From NCBI GenBank assembly GCA_003217735.2, contig CP031585.1:4079501-4143500 (forward strand): a DNA stretch of 64,000 nt, given 5' to 3'. This document shows positions 46,257-55,800 of the stretch, piece by piece. The stretch's first letter is position 1. Each line of letters begins with the position of its first letter. Both the position numbers and the translations under genes were made by a program. The DNA comes from Marinibacterium anthonyi. Lineage in GTDB: Bacteria; Pseudomonadota; Alphaproteobacteria; Rhodobacterales; Rhodobacteraceae. Under the pieces are notes generated by a model that saw only the letters and a list, made by a program, of their open reading frames with translations, did no database searches and had not been told where the DNA came from.

Positions 46257-47189
46257 ATGATCAAGGATATCAAGGGCCTGCACCACGTCACCTCGATGGC
46301 GGCAGATGCGAATGACAACAACCGTTTCTTTACCGGCACGATGGGCCTGCGCCGGGTCAAGAAGACCGTCAATTTCGACGCGCCCGAGGTGTACCACCTG
46401 TATTACGGCGACGAAATCGGTACGCCCGGGTCGGTGATGACCTATTTCCCCTTCGGCCAGATGCCGCGCGGCAAGCGGGGCACCGGCGAGGTCGGGGTGA
46501 CCGAATTCGCCGTGCCCAAGGGGTCGCTGGGCTATTGGAAGGACCGGCTGGCGACCTTCGGCACAAGCGACCTGGCCGAAGACAGCTTCCTGGGTGAACA
46601 CCGGCTGAGCTTCAGCGGCCCGGACGGCGACAGCTTTGCCCTGGTCGAAAGCGAAGACCGCGGGCGGACCGCCTGGACTGGCGACGGCGTGCCCGGCGAT
46701 GCCGGCGTGCTGGGCTTCCACGGGGCGCGGCTGCGGCTGCGCGACGCCGGGGGTACGGCGGAACTGCTGGGTTTCATGGGCTACCAGAAGGACGAGACCG
46801 ACGGCGCCGTGACGCGCTACCGGATCGAAGGCGGCAATGCCGCCGACACGATCGACCTCGAAGAACTGCCGCAGGCCCGGTCCGCCGCGCAAGGGGCCGG
46901 TTCGGTGCACCACATCGCCTTCGCGGTCGAAGACCGCGCCGCGCAGCTGCGGGTTCGCCAGGCGCTGCTGGACACCGGGTACCAGGTCACGCCGGTGATC
47001 GACCGCGATTATTTCTGGGCGATCTACTTCCGCACGCCCGGCGGCGTCCTGTTTGAAATCGCCACCAACGAACCCGGCTTCGACCGGGACGAAGACACCG
47101 CGAACCTGGGCCAGGCGCTGAAACTGCCGACCCGCTATGAACCCTACCGCGACGAGATCGAGCGCCTTCTGCCCGACATCGCCGCCTGA
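46257..47189 (+). CDS. Ring-cleaving extradiol dioxygenase, VOC family (MhqO/PcpA-like)
   Basis: The 310-residue protein has two vicinal-oxygen-chelate modules. Metal-ligand candidates are H11 or H12 in GLHHVT, the second-module SVHHIAFAV and the C-terminal FEIATNEPGF (Glu). This fits hydroquinone-type ring-cleaving dioxygenases such as MhqO/LinE/PcpA, which open (methyl)hydroquinones with Fe(II). The ATG at 46257 is preferred over 46245 because GGAG lies six bases before it. It is followed by a MhqD-like hydrolase gene after 11 bases, a pairing seen in quinone-resistance operons. The exact substrate is not predictable. Confidence 0.85.
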   Translation: MIKDIKGLHHVTSMAADANDNNRFFTGTMGLRRVKKTVNFDAPEVYHLYYGDEIGTPGSVMTYFPFGQMPRGKRGTGEVGVTEFAVPKGSLGYWKDRLATFGTSDLAEDSFLGEHRLSFSGPDGDSFALVESEDRGRTAWTGDGVPGDAGVLGFHGARLRLRDAGGTAELLGFMGYQKDETDGAVTRYRIEGGNAADTIDLEELPQARSAAQGAGSVHHIAFAVEDRAAQLRVRQALLDTGYQVTPVIDRDYFWAIYFRTPGGVLFEIATNEPGFDRDEDTANLGQALKLPTRYEPYRDEIERLLPDIAA

Positions 47190-47200
47190 GGACCGATGTC

Positions 47201-47803
47201 ATGCTGACAAGCACGTATCACGCCCTGACGCGCGCGCCCCGAAAGGGGGCGCCGCTGATCTTTGCCTTTCACGGCACCGGCGGCGACGAACACCAGTTCT
47301 TCGACGTCACCCATCAGATCGCGCCCGATGCGGGCGTGATCACGCCCCGGGGCGACGTGTCCGAAATGGGCATGGCCCGATATTTCCGACGCACCGGCGA
47401 AGGCGTCTATGACATGGAGGACCTGGCCCAGCGGACGGCCCGCATGGTCGCGTTCGTCCAGGACCACAAGGCCGCGCACCCGTACAGCGCGCTTTATGGC
47501 TACGGCTATTCCAACGGGGCCAACATCCTTGCTTCGGTGATGATGGCGCGGCCGGACCTGTTCGACCGGGTCGGGCTTTTGCACCCGCTGATCCCCTGGT
47601 CCCCCGATCCGGTGGACCTGTCGGACCGCCGCTTGCTGATCACCGCCGGGCGGCGCGATCCGATCTGCCCCTGGCCGCTCAGCCAGCGGCTGATCGACTG
47701 GGCCCAGGCGCAGGGCGCCCAGGTTACCACCGCCATCCACGATGGCGGCCACGACCTGCGCCAGCCGGAACTGGTGGCGCTGAAGGACCTGCTGACCGGC
47801 TGA
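47201..47803 (+). CDS. Phospholipase/carboxylesterase-family hydrolase (MhqD-like)
   Basis: The 200-residue alpha/beta hydrolase has an HGTGGDE oxyanion region (residues 25-31), the nucleophile elbow GYSNGA, the acid in TAGRRDPICP and a catalytic His in HDGGHDL near the C-terminus. It belongs to the carboxylesterase group that includes MhqD. It lies directly after the ring-cleaving dioxygenase gene and probably acts in the same detoxification path, though its substrate is unknown. It ends four bases from the convergent FemAB-like gene. Confidence 0.85.
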   Translation: MLTSTYHALTRAPRKGAPLIFAFHGTGGDEHQFFDVTHQIAPDAGVITPRGDVSEMGMARYFRRTGEGVYDMEDLAQRTARMVAFVQDHKAAHPYSALYGYGYSNGANILASVMMARPDLFDRVGLLHPLIPWSPDPVDLSDRRLLITAGRRDPICPWPLSQRLIDWAQAQGAQVTTAIHDGGHDLRQPELVALKDLLTG

Positions 47804-47806
47804 ACC

Positions 47807-48787
47807 TTACCGCAACACCATCCCGACCCCAGCCGCATTCGCCGGCTCGGGGTCTCCGGACCGAACGCCGAACAGACGGGCCACCGCGCCCGTGCCGGGC
47901 GCATCCAGGCAGGTGGCGCCCAGCCTGACAGGCACCGCCCCCGACCCCAGCTTGAACCGCGCCAGCCCCGGCGCGGTTTCGGTGTCCAGCAGGCCCAGAT
48001 CCGCCCAGGCATGCCCGCGGGCGGCCAGCCAGCAGGCGGCCTCCCACATCAGCAGCGTATGGGCATGGGTCTGGCGCCCCAGCTCATCCGACCAGCCCAG
48101 ATGATAGCTCGCGCCGCGCCCGTGCAGCAGGAACAGTATCGCGGCCACCGGTTCCCTGCCGTAGCGCGCGACGAACAGCCGCGTGGATTTCGCCCCGTTC
48201 AACACCCGCCAGGCATAGGTGAAACTGCGCGGCAGGCGGCGGTAATTGCGCCGTTTCGATTGCGCCTCTTCCCGCAACAACAGCCAGTGATCAACCTCTT
48301 CCGGCAGGGGCGCATGGTCGACGCGCAGCGGCCCGTCCTGCCCGCGCCGCAGCCGGTTGCGCCACTTGCCGTGCTGGCGGGCCATCATCTCCTCCGCCGG
48401 TCCAAGGGCCAGCCGCGCCTGGCAGCCGCCGGTCACCATCGGCAGCAGCCCCGCCACCGGGTCCTGCCCTTCGACCGGGTCCGAGGCGATCATCACCCCC
48501 CTGCAATCGCGCCTGAGCCGCCTGACCAGGTCCGCCGTACCGCGCCGCGCCTCATCCAAAGGCACGCCGGGCGCCCAGGCCGGACCGCGCGCGATCAGGG
48601 CGAAATCACCCAACAGCGGCCAGCGCCGCACAAGCACCTGCGCCGTGCCCACCGGATCGCCGGGCCGCCCCGCCGCCAGACGGATCACCCGCGCCCCGAT
48701 CCCGGCACAGGCGCGCCCGTAGTGACAATGTTGCTGCATGGGGACCGGGCCCAGATCGCCCGGCCTGTCGATGATCTGCCAGTCCAT
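47807..48787 (-). CDS. FemAB/GNAT-like acetyltransferase-domain protein
   Basis: The 326-residue protein has a C-terminal GNAT/FemAB fold: RLFVARYGREPVAAILFLLHGRGASYHLGWS, LLMWEAACWLAARGHAWADLGLLD and LARFKLGSGAVPVRLG. This pattern is shared with the Acetyltransf_6/FemAB-like group, used in cell wall or exopolysaccharide modification. The N-terminal half is less conserved. The substrate is unknown. It stands between the detoxification pair and the hisG region on the minus strand. Confidence 0.75.
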   Translation of the reverse strand: MDWQIIDRPGDLGPVPMQQHCHYGRACAGIGARVIRLAAGRPGDPVGTAQVLVRRWPLLGDFALIARGPAWAPGVPLDEARRGTADLVRRLRRDCRGVMIASDPVEGQDPVAGLLPMVTGGCQARLALGPAEEMMARQHGKWRNRLRRGQDGPLRVDHAPLPEEVDHWLLLREEAQSKRRNYRRLPRSFTYAWRVLNGAKSTRLFVARYGREPVAAILFLLHGRGASYHLGWSDELGRQTHAHTLLMWEAACWLAARGHAWADLGLLDTETAPGLARFKLGSGAVPVRLGATCLDAPGTGAVARLFGVRSGDPEPANAAGVGMVLR

Positions 48788-48836
48788 GGCCTGGAATTAA
48801 CCACGCGAAAACCTAATGCGCGGTAAATGGAAGCCC

Positions 48837-48995
48837 ATGAAACGCAAAGCTCCCGCCGAAATCACCATCCTGGGTGTCACAGCCCCCCGCCCCCGTCCGA
48901 CGCTGGCCGGGGCGTTCTGGCTGGCGATGGTGATCTCGCTGATTTTCGGCGCGTTCCTGTGCACGGGCGAAGCGCTGTGGCGGCTGGCCCTTTAG
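48837..48995 (+). CDS. Small single-pass membrane protein (52 residues)
   Basis: The short frame begins MKRKAPAEITILG and holds one hydrophobic segment (about residues 24-42, with FWLAMVISLIFGAFL). It has codon use like its neighbours and its stop overlaps the hisG stop on the other strand. The family is unknown; similar tiny proteins beside hisG are plausible but not checked. A clear Shine-Dalgarno is not evident. Confidence 0.5.
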   Translation: MKRKAPAEITILGVTAPRPRPTLAGAFWLAMVISLIFGAFLCTGEALWRLAL

Positions 48996-49684
48996 GCGCC
49001 CACCCGCTCCAGCAATTCGTTCAGCGCGGTGCGGTCGGCGGCGTCGTACTGCGCGACCCGGCTGCGCCACAGCGTCGCCTGGCTGCGCAGGATCAGCCCG
49101 TCCGACAGGATCTTGAGGTGGTTGGCGCGCAGCGTCTCGCCGGTCGAGGTGATGTCGGCGATCGCCTCGGCGGTCTCGTTCTTCACCGTGCCCTCGGTCG
49201 CGCCCTGGCTGTCGACCAGCATGTAGTCGGCCACGCCCTGGTCGCGCAGGAAATCCCGCACCAGCCGGTGATACTTGGTCGCGATCCGCAGACGGATGCC
49301 ATGCGCCGCCCGGAAATCCGCCGCCGCCGCGTCCAGATCGTCCAGCGTGTCGACATCCACCCAGAACCGCGGCACGGCAAGGATCAGGTCGGCATCGCCA
49401 AAGCCCATCGGCTTGATCTCTTCGACCTGCTGTTCCCAGCGGGCCAGCTTTTCGTGGATCAGGTCGGTGCCGGTGACGCCCATGTGGATGCGCCCGGCGG
49501 CCAGTTCGCGCGGGATCTCTCCGGCAGACAGCAGCACCAGCGCCACACCGGCGATCCCGTCGACCTGGCCGGCATATTCCCTGTCCGACCCCGTCCGCGA
49601 CAGACGGATGCCGGCGCGTTCGAACCAGTCGAAGGTCTTTTCCATCAGCCGCCCCTTGGACGGCACGCCCAGCTTCAGGGTCAT
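48992..49684 (-). CDS. hisG: ATP phosphoribosyltransferase catalytic subunit, short form
   Basis: The 230-residue protein starts histidine biosynthesis by joining ATP and PRPP. It is the short HisG form lacking the C-terminal regulatory domain, which fits the presence of HisZ beside it. Visible marks are LGVPSKGRL at the start, VGVTGTDLI-like MGVTGTDLIHE and the PRPP-binding DITSTGETLRANHLKIL. Its ATG overlaps the hisZ stop by one base (TGATG), so the subunits are translationally coupled. Confidence 0.95.
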   Translation of the reverse strand: MTLKLGVPSKGRLMEKTFDWFERAGIRLSRTGSDREYAGQVDGIAGVALVLLSAGEIPRELAAGRIHMGVTGTDLIHEKLARWEQQVEEIKPMGFGDADLILAVPRFWVDVDTLDDLDAAAADFRAAHGIRLRIATKYHRLVRDFLRDQGVADYMLVDSQGATEGTVKNETAEAIADITSTGETLRANHLKILSDGLILRSQATLWRSRVAQYDAADRTALNELLERVGA

Positions 49685-50769
49685 CGCGACATCTCCTGCA
49701 GCTCAAGCATCAGGCCGGGGCGCAGCACCGCGCCCACCGCCGGAATCTCGGCCCCCTGCCCCAGTTCGCGGGTCAGCGCGTCGTAGCGCCCGCCGGTGGC
49801 CACGGGCGGCAGATCGGGGCGGCCTTCGACCGAAAAGCCAAAGACGAACCCGTCGTAATATTCCATCGAGGTCCGGCCATAGGCGGCTTCGAAATCCAGG
49901 TGTTCCACGTCCACGCCGCGCCCCGACAACGCCGTCAGCCGAGCATCCAGCCCGTCGATCGCCGGGCCGATGGCCGGCAGGTCCACGGCGATGTCGCGCA
50001 GCTGCTGAAGGGCGAAGGGAGCGGTTTCGCGCACCGCCAGCAGCGCGTCGATCGAGGACAGTTCATGCCCGCTGATCGGCGGTGTCGCGGCCTCGTCCCG
50101 CAGCGCGTGCAGGCGATGGGCGATCTCGGCCCGGCTGCGCAACCCGATCTCGGGGCCGGCATCGGCAAAGGGATCGGCGGCATCGAACAAGGCCGCCCGC
50201 GTCGGGGCCGGTGGCTGAGACCTGGCATAGCGTTCCAGCAGCGCGCGGAAACGGCGCGGGCGCCAGATGTGGCGCAGCAGCATCGCCTTGCGGGTCTGCG
50301 TCGTGGACAGGCCCAGGATCGCGGCCTTGAGGATGCCCATGTCGCCGGTAGAGGCGCGCAGGGTCAGCCCCGACAGCGCCTGGGCGATCAGGGCAAAGAC
50401 CTCGGCATCGGCCGCCGCCGGATCGGTGCGGTCAAACACCTCGTATCCGACCTGGATATATTCGTTGGCGCGGTCGGGGTCGTGTTCCTGGCGGCGAAAC
50501 ACCTCGCCCGAATAGGTATAGCGGGCCGGTTCGGCGCCCTGGCTCATGTGCATCTGCACCACCGGCACGGTGAAGTCCGGGCGCATCATCTGTTCGCCGC
50601 GCAGCGCGTCGGTGGCGGTATAGGCGCGGGCGCGGATATCCTCGCCGTAAAGATCCAGCAACGTGTCGGCCGATTGCAGGATCGGCGTTTCCACCGTCAC
50701 CGCGCCGGCCGCCTCGAAGCCGGCCCTGAGCCGCGCGGCCAGGGCCAGGATGTCGGAACGCGCGGGCAT
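49681..50769 (-). CDS. hisZ: ATP phosphoribosyltransferase regulatory subunit
   Basis: The 362-residue HisRS paralogue lacks full synthetase function and forms the regulatory subunit with short HisG. MMRPDFTVPVVQMH (motif 2 region) and ATGGRYDALTREL show the class II synthetase fold. The ATG at 50769 was chosen because it overlaps the hisS stop (TGATG) and gives the family start; the frame's upstream extension lies inside hisS. It has one-base overlaps on both sides. Confidence 0.93.
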   Translation of the reverse strand: MPARSDILALAARLRAGFEAAGAVTVETPILQSADTLLDLYGEDIRARAYTATDALRGEQMMRPDFTVPVVQMHMSQGAEPARYTYSGEVFRRQEHDPDRANEYIQVGYEVFDRTDPAAADAEVFALIAQALSGLTLRASTGDMGILKAAILGLSTTQTRKAMLLRHIWRPRRFRALLERYARSQPPAPTRAALFDAADPFADAGPEIGLRSRAEIAHRLHALRDEAATPPISGHELSSIDALLAVRETAPFALQQLRDIAVDLPAIGPAIDGLDARLTALSGRGVDVEHLDFEAAYGRTSMEYYDGFVFGFSVEGRPDLPPVATGGRYDALTRELGQGAEIPAVGAVLRPGLMLELQEMSR

Positions 50770-52274
50770 CAGCCCTGTCCGTCCAGGATCCGCCGGATCG
50801 TCGCGACCAGTTCCGAACGCGGAACCTCGACCTGGGAGGGCCGTTCCTTCCATTCCTCGAGCGTGGCGTTCTCGGCGATCTGCTTCCCCAGGATCAGGTC
50901 CTTGACCTGCACCACGCCGCGCGCCTTCTCGTCGGCGCCTTCGATGACGGCAGCGGGGCTGTCGCGGCGGTCGGCGTATTTCAGTTGGTTGCCGAAGTTC
51001 TTCGGGTTGCCCAGGTAGACCTCGGACCGGATACCCGCATTGCGCAGCTCGGCGACCATGGCCTGGTAATCGGCCATGCGGTCGCGGTCCATCACGGTGA
51101 CGACGACGGGGCCATGGGCTTCGGATTTGATCCGGCCCTTGGCGTGCAACGCGGCCAGCAGACGGTCGACGCCGATGGAGATGCCCGTGGCCGGGACCGA
51201 CTGGCCGGTGAAGCGCTTGACCAGGTCGTCATAGCGCCCGCCCCCGGCGACCGATCCGAACTGGCGCTTGCGGCCCTTCTCGTCGAAGATCTCGAAGGTG
51301 AGTTCCGCCTCGTAGACCGGGCCGGTGTAATAGCCAAGGCCACGCACGACCGACGGGTCGATCAGGATGCGGTCGCCGCCATAACCGCCGGCATCCAGCA
51401 GCTCGGCGATCTGTTCCAGTTCGCGCACGCCCTCTTCGCCGGTGGCCGATCCCTTCACCAGCTCGTTCAGCCGGGCAACGGTGGCGGCGCCGGTGTCCCG
51501 GCCCGCTTCGGTGAAGCCCATGACGATTTCGGCCTGTTCGCGGGACAGGCCCGCCCCTTGGGTGAAATCGCCGCTGTCGTCCTTGCGGCCTTCGCCCAGC
51601 AGCGCCCGCACGCCGTCCGGCCCCAGCCGGTCGAGCTTGTCGATGGCGCGCAGGACGATGCCGCGTTCGTGCGCCTTGGCGTCCAGGTCGCTGGGGTCCA
51701 GCACCCCCGCGACCTCCATCACCCCGTTCAGGACCTTGCGGTTGTTGACGCGGATCACGTAGTCGCCGCGCGGGATGCCGACCTGTTCCATCGCATCCGA
51801 GAGCATCGCGCAGATCTCGGCGTCGGCGGCCATCGAGGCGGTTCCGACGGTATCGGCATCGCATTGATAGAACTGGCGGAACCGGCCCGGCCCGGGCTTT
51901 TCGTTGCGCCAGACGGGGCCCATGGCGTAGCGGCGGTAGGGCGTGGGCAGATCGTTGCGGTGCTGGGCGTAGACCCGCGCCAGCGGGGCGGTCAGGTCAT
52001 AGCGCAGCGCCAGCCAGTCGCCGGTCGCGCCCTCGTCGTTTTCCTGCCAGGCGAAGACGCCTTCGTTGGGCCGGTCGACATCGGGAAGGAACTTGCCAAG
52101 CGCCTCGACGGTCTCGACCGCGCTCGATTCCAGGGCGTCGAAGCCGTAGCGATGATAGACCCCGGCAATCGTGCGCAGCATCTCTGCCCGTTCGGTCACG
52201 TCCGGCCCGAAATAGTCGCGGAACCCCTTGGGGGTCTCGGCCTTGGGACGGGGCTGTTTCTTCGGCTTGGCCAT
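50769..52274 (-). CDS. hisS: Histidyl-tRNA synthetase
   Basis: The 501-residue class IIa synthetase charges tRNA-His. Motifs are [16 protein letters not shown] near the N-terminus, [12 protein letters not shown] and [22 protein letters not shown] (motif 2), the histidine-binding [14 protein letters not shown] and [10 protein letters not shown], and a C-terminal anticodon-binding domain. The N-terminal lysine/proline-rich tail (about 15 residues) is a minor extension. It heads the hisS-hisZ-hisG operon. Confidence 0.96.
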   Translation of the reverse strand: MAKPKKQPRPKAETPKGFRDYFGPDVTERAEMLRTIAGVYHRYGFDALESSAVETVEALGKFLPDVDRPNEGVFAWQENDEGATGDWLALRYDLTAPLARVYAQHRNDLPTPYRRYAMGPVWRNEKPGPGRFRQFYQCDADTVGTASMAADAEICAMLSDAMEQVGIPRGDYVIRVNNRKVLNGVMEVAGVLDPSDLDAKAHERGIVLRAIDKLDRLGPDGVRALLGEGRKDDSGDFTQGAGLSREQAEIVMGFTEAGRDTGAATVARLNELVKGSATGEEGVRELEQIAELLDAGGYGGDRILIDPSVVRGLGYYTGPVYEAELTFEIFDEKGRKRQFGSVAGGGRYDDLVKRFTGQSVPATGISIGVDRLLAALHAKGRIKSEAHGPVVVTVMDRDRMADYQAMVAELRNAGIRSEVYLGNPKNFGNQLKYADRRDSPAAVIEGADEKARGVVQVKDLILGKQIAENATLEEWKERPSQVEVPRSELVATIRRILDGQG

Positions 52275-52360
52275 GGGTCTGGTCCCCTTTCGCGGCGCGG
52301 TCTAGCGGATGGGCGTTTGCGGGGCAAGGCACTGCGATGTCGCTTGGGCGGTGAGGGCCG

Positions 52361-52480
52361 GCCGGGGTATTTGGAAAGAGAAAGAAGCACAGGCGCGGCA
52401 CCCGGTCTTCCGGCCGCAGGGCCTGGCGCCAACGCGCGTCCGCCAGGACGCGCAAAGCCTCGTGTGGCCGCCCGTGGCGG
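52361..52480 (+). repeat. Dispersed intergenic repeat, copy 1
   Basis: A segment of about 115 bases upstream of hisS starts gccggggtatttgg, contains a purine-rich run and then gcctggcgccaacgcg and cctcgtgtggccgccc. It matches the segment at 56401-56514 in the same orientation over most of its length. Confidence 0.75.
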
Positions 52481-52490
52481 CCTCCGCCTA

Positions 52491-52537
52491 GGAACGGCCT
52501 GGAAACGGCTTGGAAACGGCTTGGAAACGGCTTGGAC
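52491..52537 (+). repeat. 11-bp tandem repeats upstream of slyX
   Basis: Three perfect units ggaaacggctt lie at 52501-52511, 52512-52522 and 52523-52533, preceded by a degenerate copy (52491-52500) and followed by a partial one. They lie about 30 bases before the slyX start and could influence its expression. No protein is encoded here. Confidence 0.85.
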
Positions 52538-52567
52538 AGGGGGCCCGCGTTGGGATATGGGCAAGGC

Positions 52568-52762
52568 ATGCAGCATCTGGAAGAAAAGATCGCGCACCTG
52601 ATGCGCACCGTGGATGACCTGAGCGATGTGGTCGCGCGCCAGGCGGGCGAGATCGACGTGTTGACGCGTCGCGTCGCCATGCTGATGCGGCGGGAGGCCG
52701 AGCGGGAGGCCGAGGGGTCGGGCGGGATGGTCTACGGCGACGAGCGTCCGCCGCATTACTGA
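52568..52762 (+). CDS. slyX: SlyX family protein
   Basis: The 64-residue protein is the small coiled-coil SlyX type: MQHLEEKIAHLMRTVDDLSDVV, then RQAGEIDVLTRRV, then a C-terminal tail ending in ERPPHY, the family's conserved end. Its function is unknown. ATG 52568 gives the family start. It is convergent with dnaE and divergent from hisS. Confidence 0.85.
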   Translation: MQHLEEKIAHLMRTVDDLSDVVARQAGEIDVLTRRVAMLMRREAEREAEGSGGMVYGDERPPHY

Positions 52763-52819
52763 ATGAAGCATTGCTGATGTGCGGGCGGCAGCGGGGTGAA
52801 ACCCCACCCCGCGCCCGGA

Positions 52820-55800
52820 TCAGAGGTCCTCGACCGTCACCACGCCATCCAGCGATTTCAGCGCGCCCTTGATCTGCGGGTTCACCGCGAAATCCGAGCC
52901 GAGGTCCAGGTCCACCTCGCCCGGCAAGGACGGGTGCTGCAGGCACAATTGCACCGGCCCCCGCGCCGCGGCCTTCGCCGCCGCGTTGGCCTGTTCCAGC
53001 ACACCCGCCACGATCGCCACCGCCTTGGCGTCGTCGATGTAGATCCTGAGTCCGGATGTCCCGCCTGCCGCCACCGCCTTGTCGATCGGCGCGACCGACC
53101 GGCCCAGCAGCTTCAGCTGATCCGATTCCATCGTCGCCTCGACCGTGACCACCACGTTCGACCCGGTTTCCAGGAACTCGCGCGACGCCTCCAGCGCCTC
53201 GGAGAACAGCGTGACCTCGTAATTGCCCGTGGGATCGGACATGCCGACAAAGGCAAAGCGGTTGCCCTTGGCCGATTTCCGTTCCTGGCGCGCGGTGACC
53301 ACGCCCGCCAGCTTGGCGATCAGCGGGCCGCCCTGGGCCTTGGCCGTCACGTCGTCCAGCGTCAGCACGTTCTGACGGCGCAGCGGGGCCATGTAATCGT
53401 CCAGCGGGTGGCCCGTCAGGTAGAAGCCGATCGCCTTGAATTCCTCGCCCAAACGTTCCGCCGGCAGCCAGTCCGACACCGGCGACAGGCGCGGTTCCGG
53501 CAGGTCTTCGCCCGCTTCGCCGAACAGCGACACCTGGGCCGAAGCCTTCTGTTCGTGGATCGCCGCCGAATAGGCGACCAGCGCGTCGAGCGAATCGAAG
53601 ACGCGGCGGCGGTTGCCGTCGAGCGTGTCGAAGGCGCCCGAGCGCACCAGCATCTCGAGCGGGCGCTTGCCGACCTTCTTCAGGTCCACACGGCGGGCGA
53701 AATCGTAGAGGTTGACGAAGGGGTGGTCGCCCCGTCCTTCCGTCACCAGCTTCATCGCCTCGATGCCGACGTTCTTCAGCGCGCCCAGCGCATAGATCAA
53801 CTGCCCGTCCCTGACGTCGAAGGTCGGCTGGCCGCGGTTCACGCAGGGCGGCACATAGGGCAGCGCCAGACCCTTACGGACCTCCTCGAAATAGATCGCC
53901 AGCTTGTCGGTCAGGTGGATATCGCAGTTCATGACGCCGGCCATGAACTCGACCGGGTGGTTCGCCTTCAGCCAGCCGGTCTGGTAGCTGACCACGGCGT
54001 AGGCCGCCGCGTGGGACTTGTTGAAGCCGTAGTTGGCGAATTTCTCCAGAAGGTCGAAGACCTCGGTCGCCTTCTTCTTGTCGACGCCATTCTCCGCCGC
54101 GCCCTTTTCGAACTTGGGACGTTCGGCGTCCATCGCCTCCTTGATCTTCTTGCCCATGGCGCGGCGCAGCAGGTCGGCGCCGCCAAGCGAATAGCCCGCC
54201 ATCACCTGGGCAATCTGCATCACCTGTTCCTGGTAGACGATGATGCCCTGGGTCTCCGCCAGGATATGGTCGATCGAGGGGTGGACGGACGTGATCTGCT
54301 TGAGCCCGTTCTTGACCTCGCAATAGGTCGGGATGTTTTCCATCGGCCCCGGACGATACAGCGCCACGAGCGCGACGATATCCTCGATGCAGGTGGGTTT
54401 CATGCGCTTCAGCGCATCCATCATGCCCGAGCTTTCCACCTGGAACACCGCGACCGTCTTGGCGGCGGCGTAGAGCTTGTACGTGGCCTCGTCATCCAGC
54501 GGGATCGCGTCGATGTCGTTCTCGGTGCCGGGAACGGGGGCGTACAGTTCGGTTCCGTCGGCGGCGACGTGCAGGGGCCGGCCGGATTTCAGGATCAGGT
54601 CGATCGCGTTCTGGATGACGGTCAGGGTCTTGAGGCCGAGGAAGTCGAACTTCACCAGCCCGGCCTGTTCCACCCATTTCATGTTGAACTGGGTCGCCGG
54701 CATGTCGGACCGCGGATCCTGGTACAGCGGCACCAGCCGGTCCAACGGCCGGTCGCCGATCACCACGCCGGCGGCGTGGGTGGATGCGTTCCTGAGCAGC
54801 CCCTCGACCTGCTGGCCATAGGTCAGCAGCCGGTTGACGACCTCTTCGTTGCGCGCCTCTTCCCGCAGGCGGGGTTCGTCCTGCAGCGCCTTTTCGATCG
54901 ACACCGGCTTGACCCCTTCGACGGGGATCATCTTGGACAGCCGGTCGACCTGGCCATAGGGCAGTTGCAGCACCCGGCCCACGTCGCGCACGGCGGCCTT
55001 GGACAGAAGCGCGCCGAAGGTGATGATCTGGGCCACCTTGTCGTGGCCGTATTTCTCCTGCACGTAGCGGATCACCTCTTCGCGGCGGTCCATGCAGAAG
55101 TCGATGTCGAAGTCGGGCATCGACACCCGTTCGGGGTTCAGGAACCGTTCGAACAGCAAGCTGTAGCGCAGCGGGTCGAGGTTGGTGATGGTCAGCGCAT
55201 AGGCCACCAGGCTGCCCGCCCCGGACCCCCGCCCCGGCCCCACCGGGATGTCGTGATCCTTGGCCCACTTGATGAAGTCGGCAACGATCAGGAAGTAGCC
55301 GGGAAAGCCCATGCCCTCGATGATGCCCAGCTCGAATTCCAGCCGCTTCTCGTATTCCTCGACGGGCGCGGCGTGGGGAATGACCTCCAGCCGGGCCTTC
55401 AGCCCCTCGACGGCCTGGCGGCGCAGTTCGGCGACCTCGTTGTCGGCGAATTTCGGCAGGATCGGGTCGCGGCGATAGGCCATGAAGGCGCAGCGCTGCG
55501 CGATCTCGACGGTGTTCTCGATGGCCTCGGGCAGGTCCGCGAACAGCGTCGCCATCTCCTGCGGGGACTTCAGGTAATGCTGCGAGGTCAACCGGCGGCG
55601 GTCTTCCTGCTGGTCGACATAGGCGCCCTCGGCGATGCAGATCAGCGCATCGTGGGCCTCGTACATGTCCGGTTTCGGGAAGTAGACATCGTTGGTCGCC
55701 ACCAGCGGTAGGTCCATGGCATAGGCCATTTCCACATGGCCGCGTTCGGTGAGCCGTTCGGCTTCGGGCTGGCCGTCCTCGCCGGGATGGCGTTGCAGTT

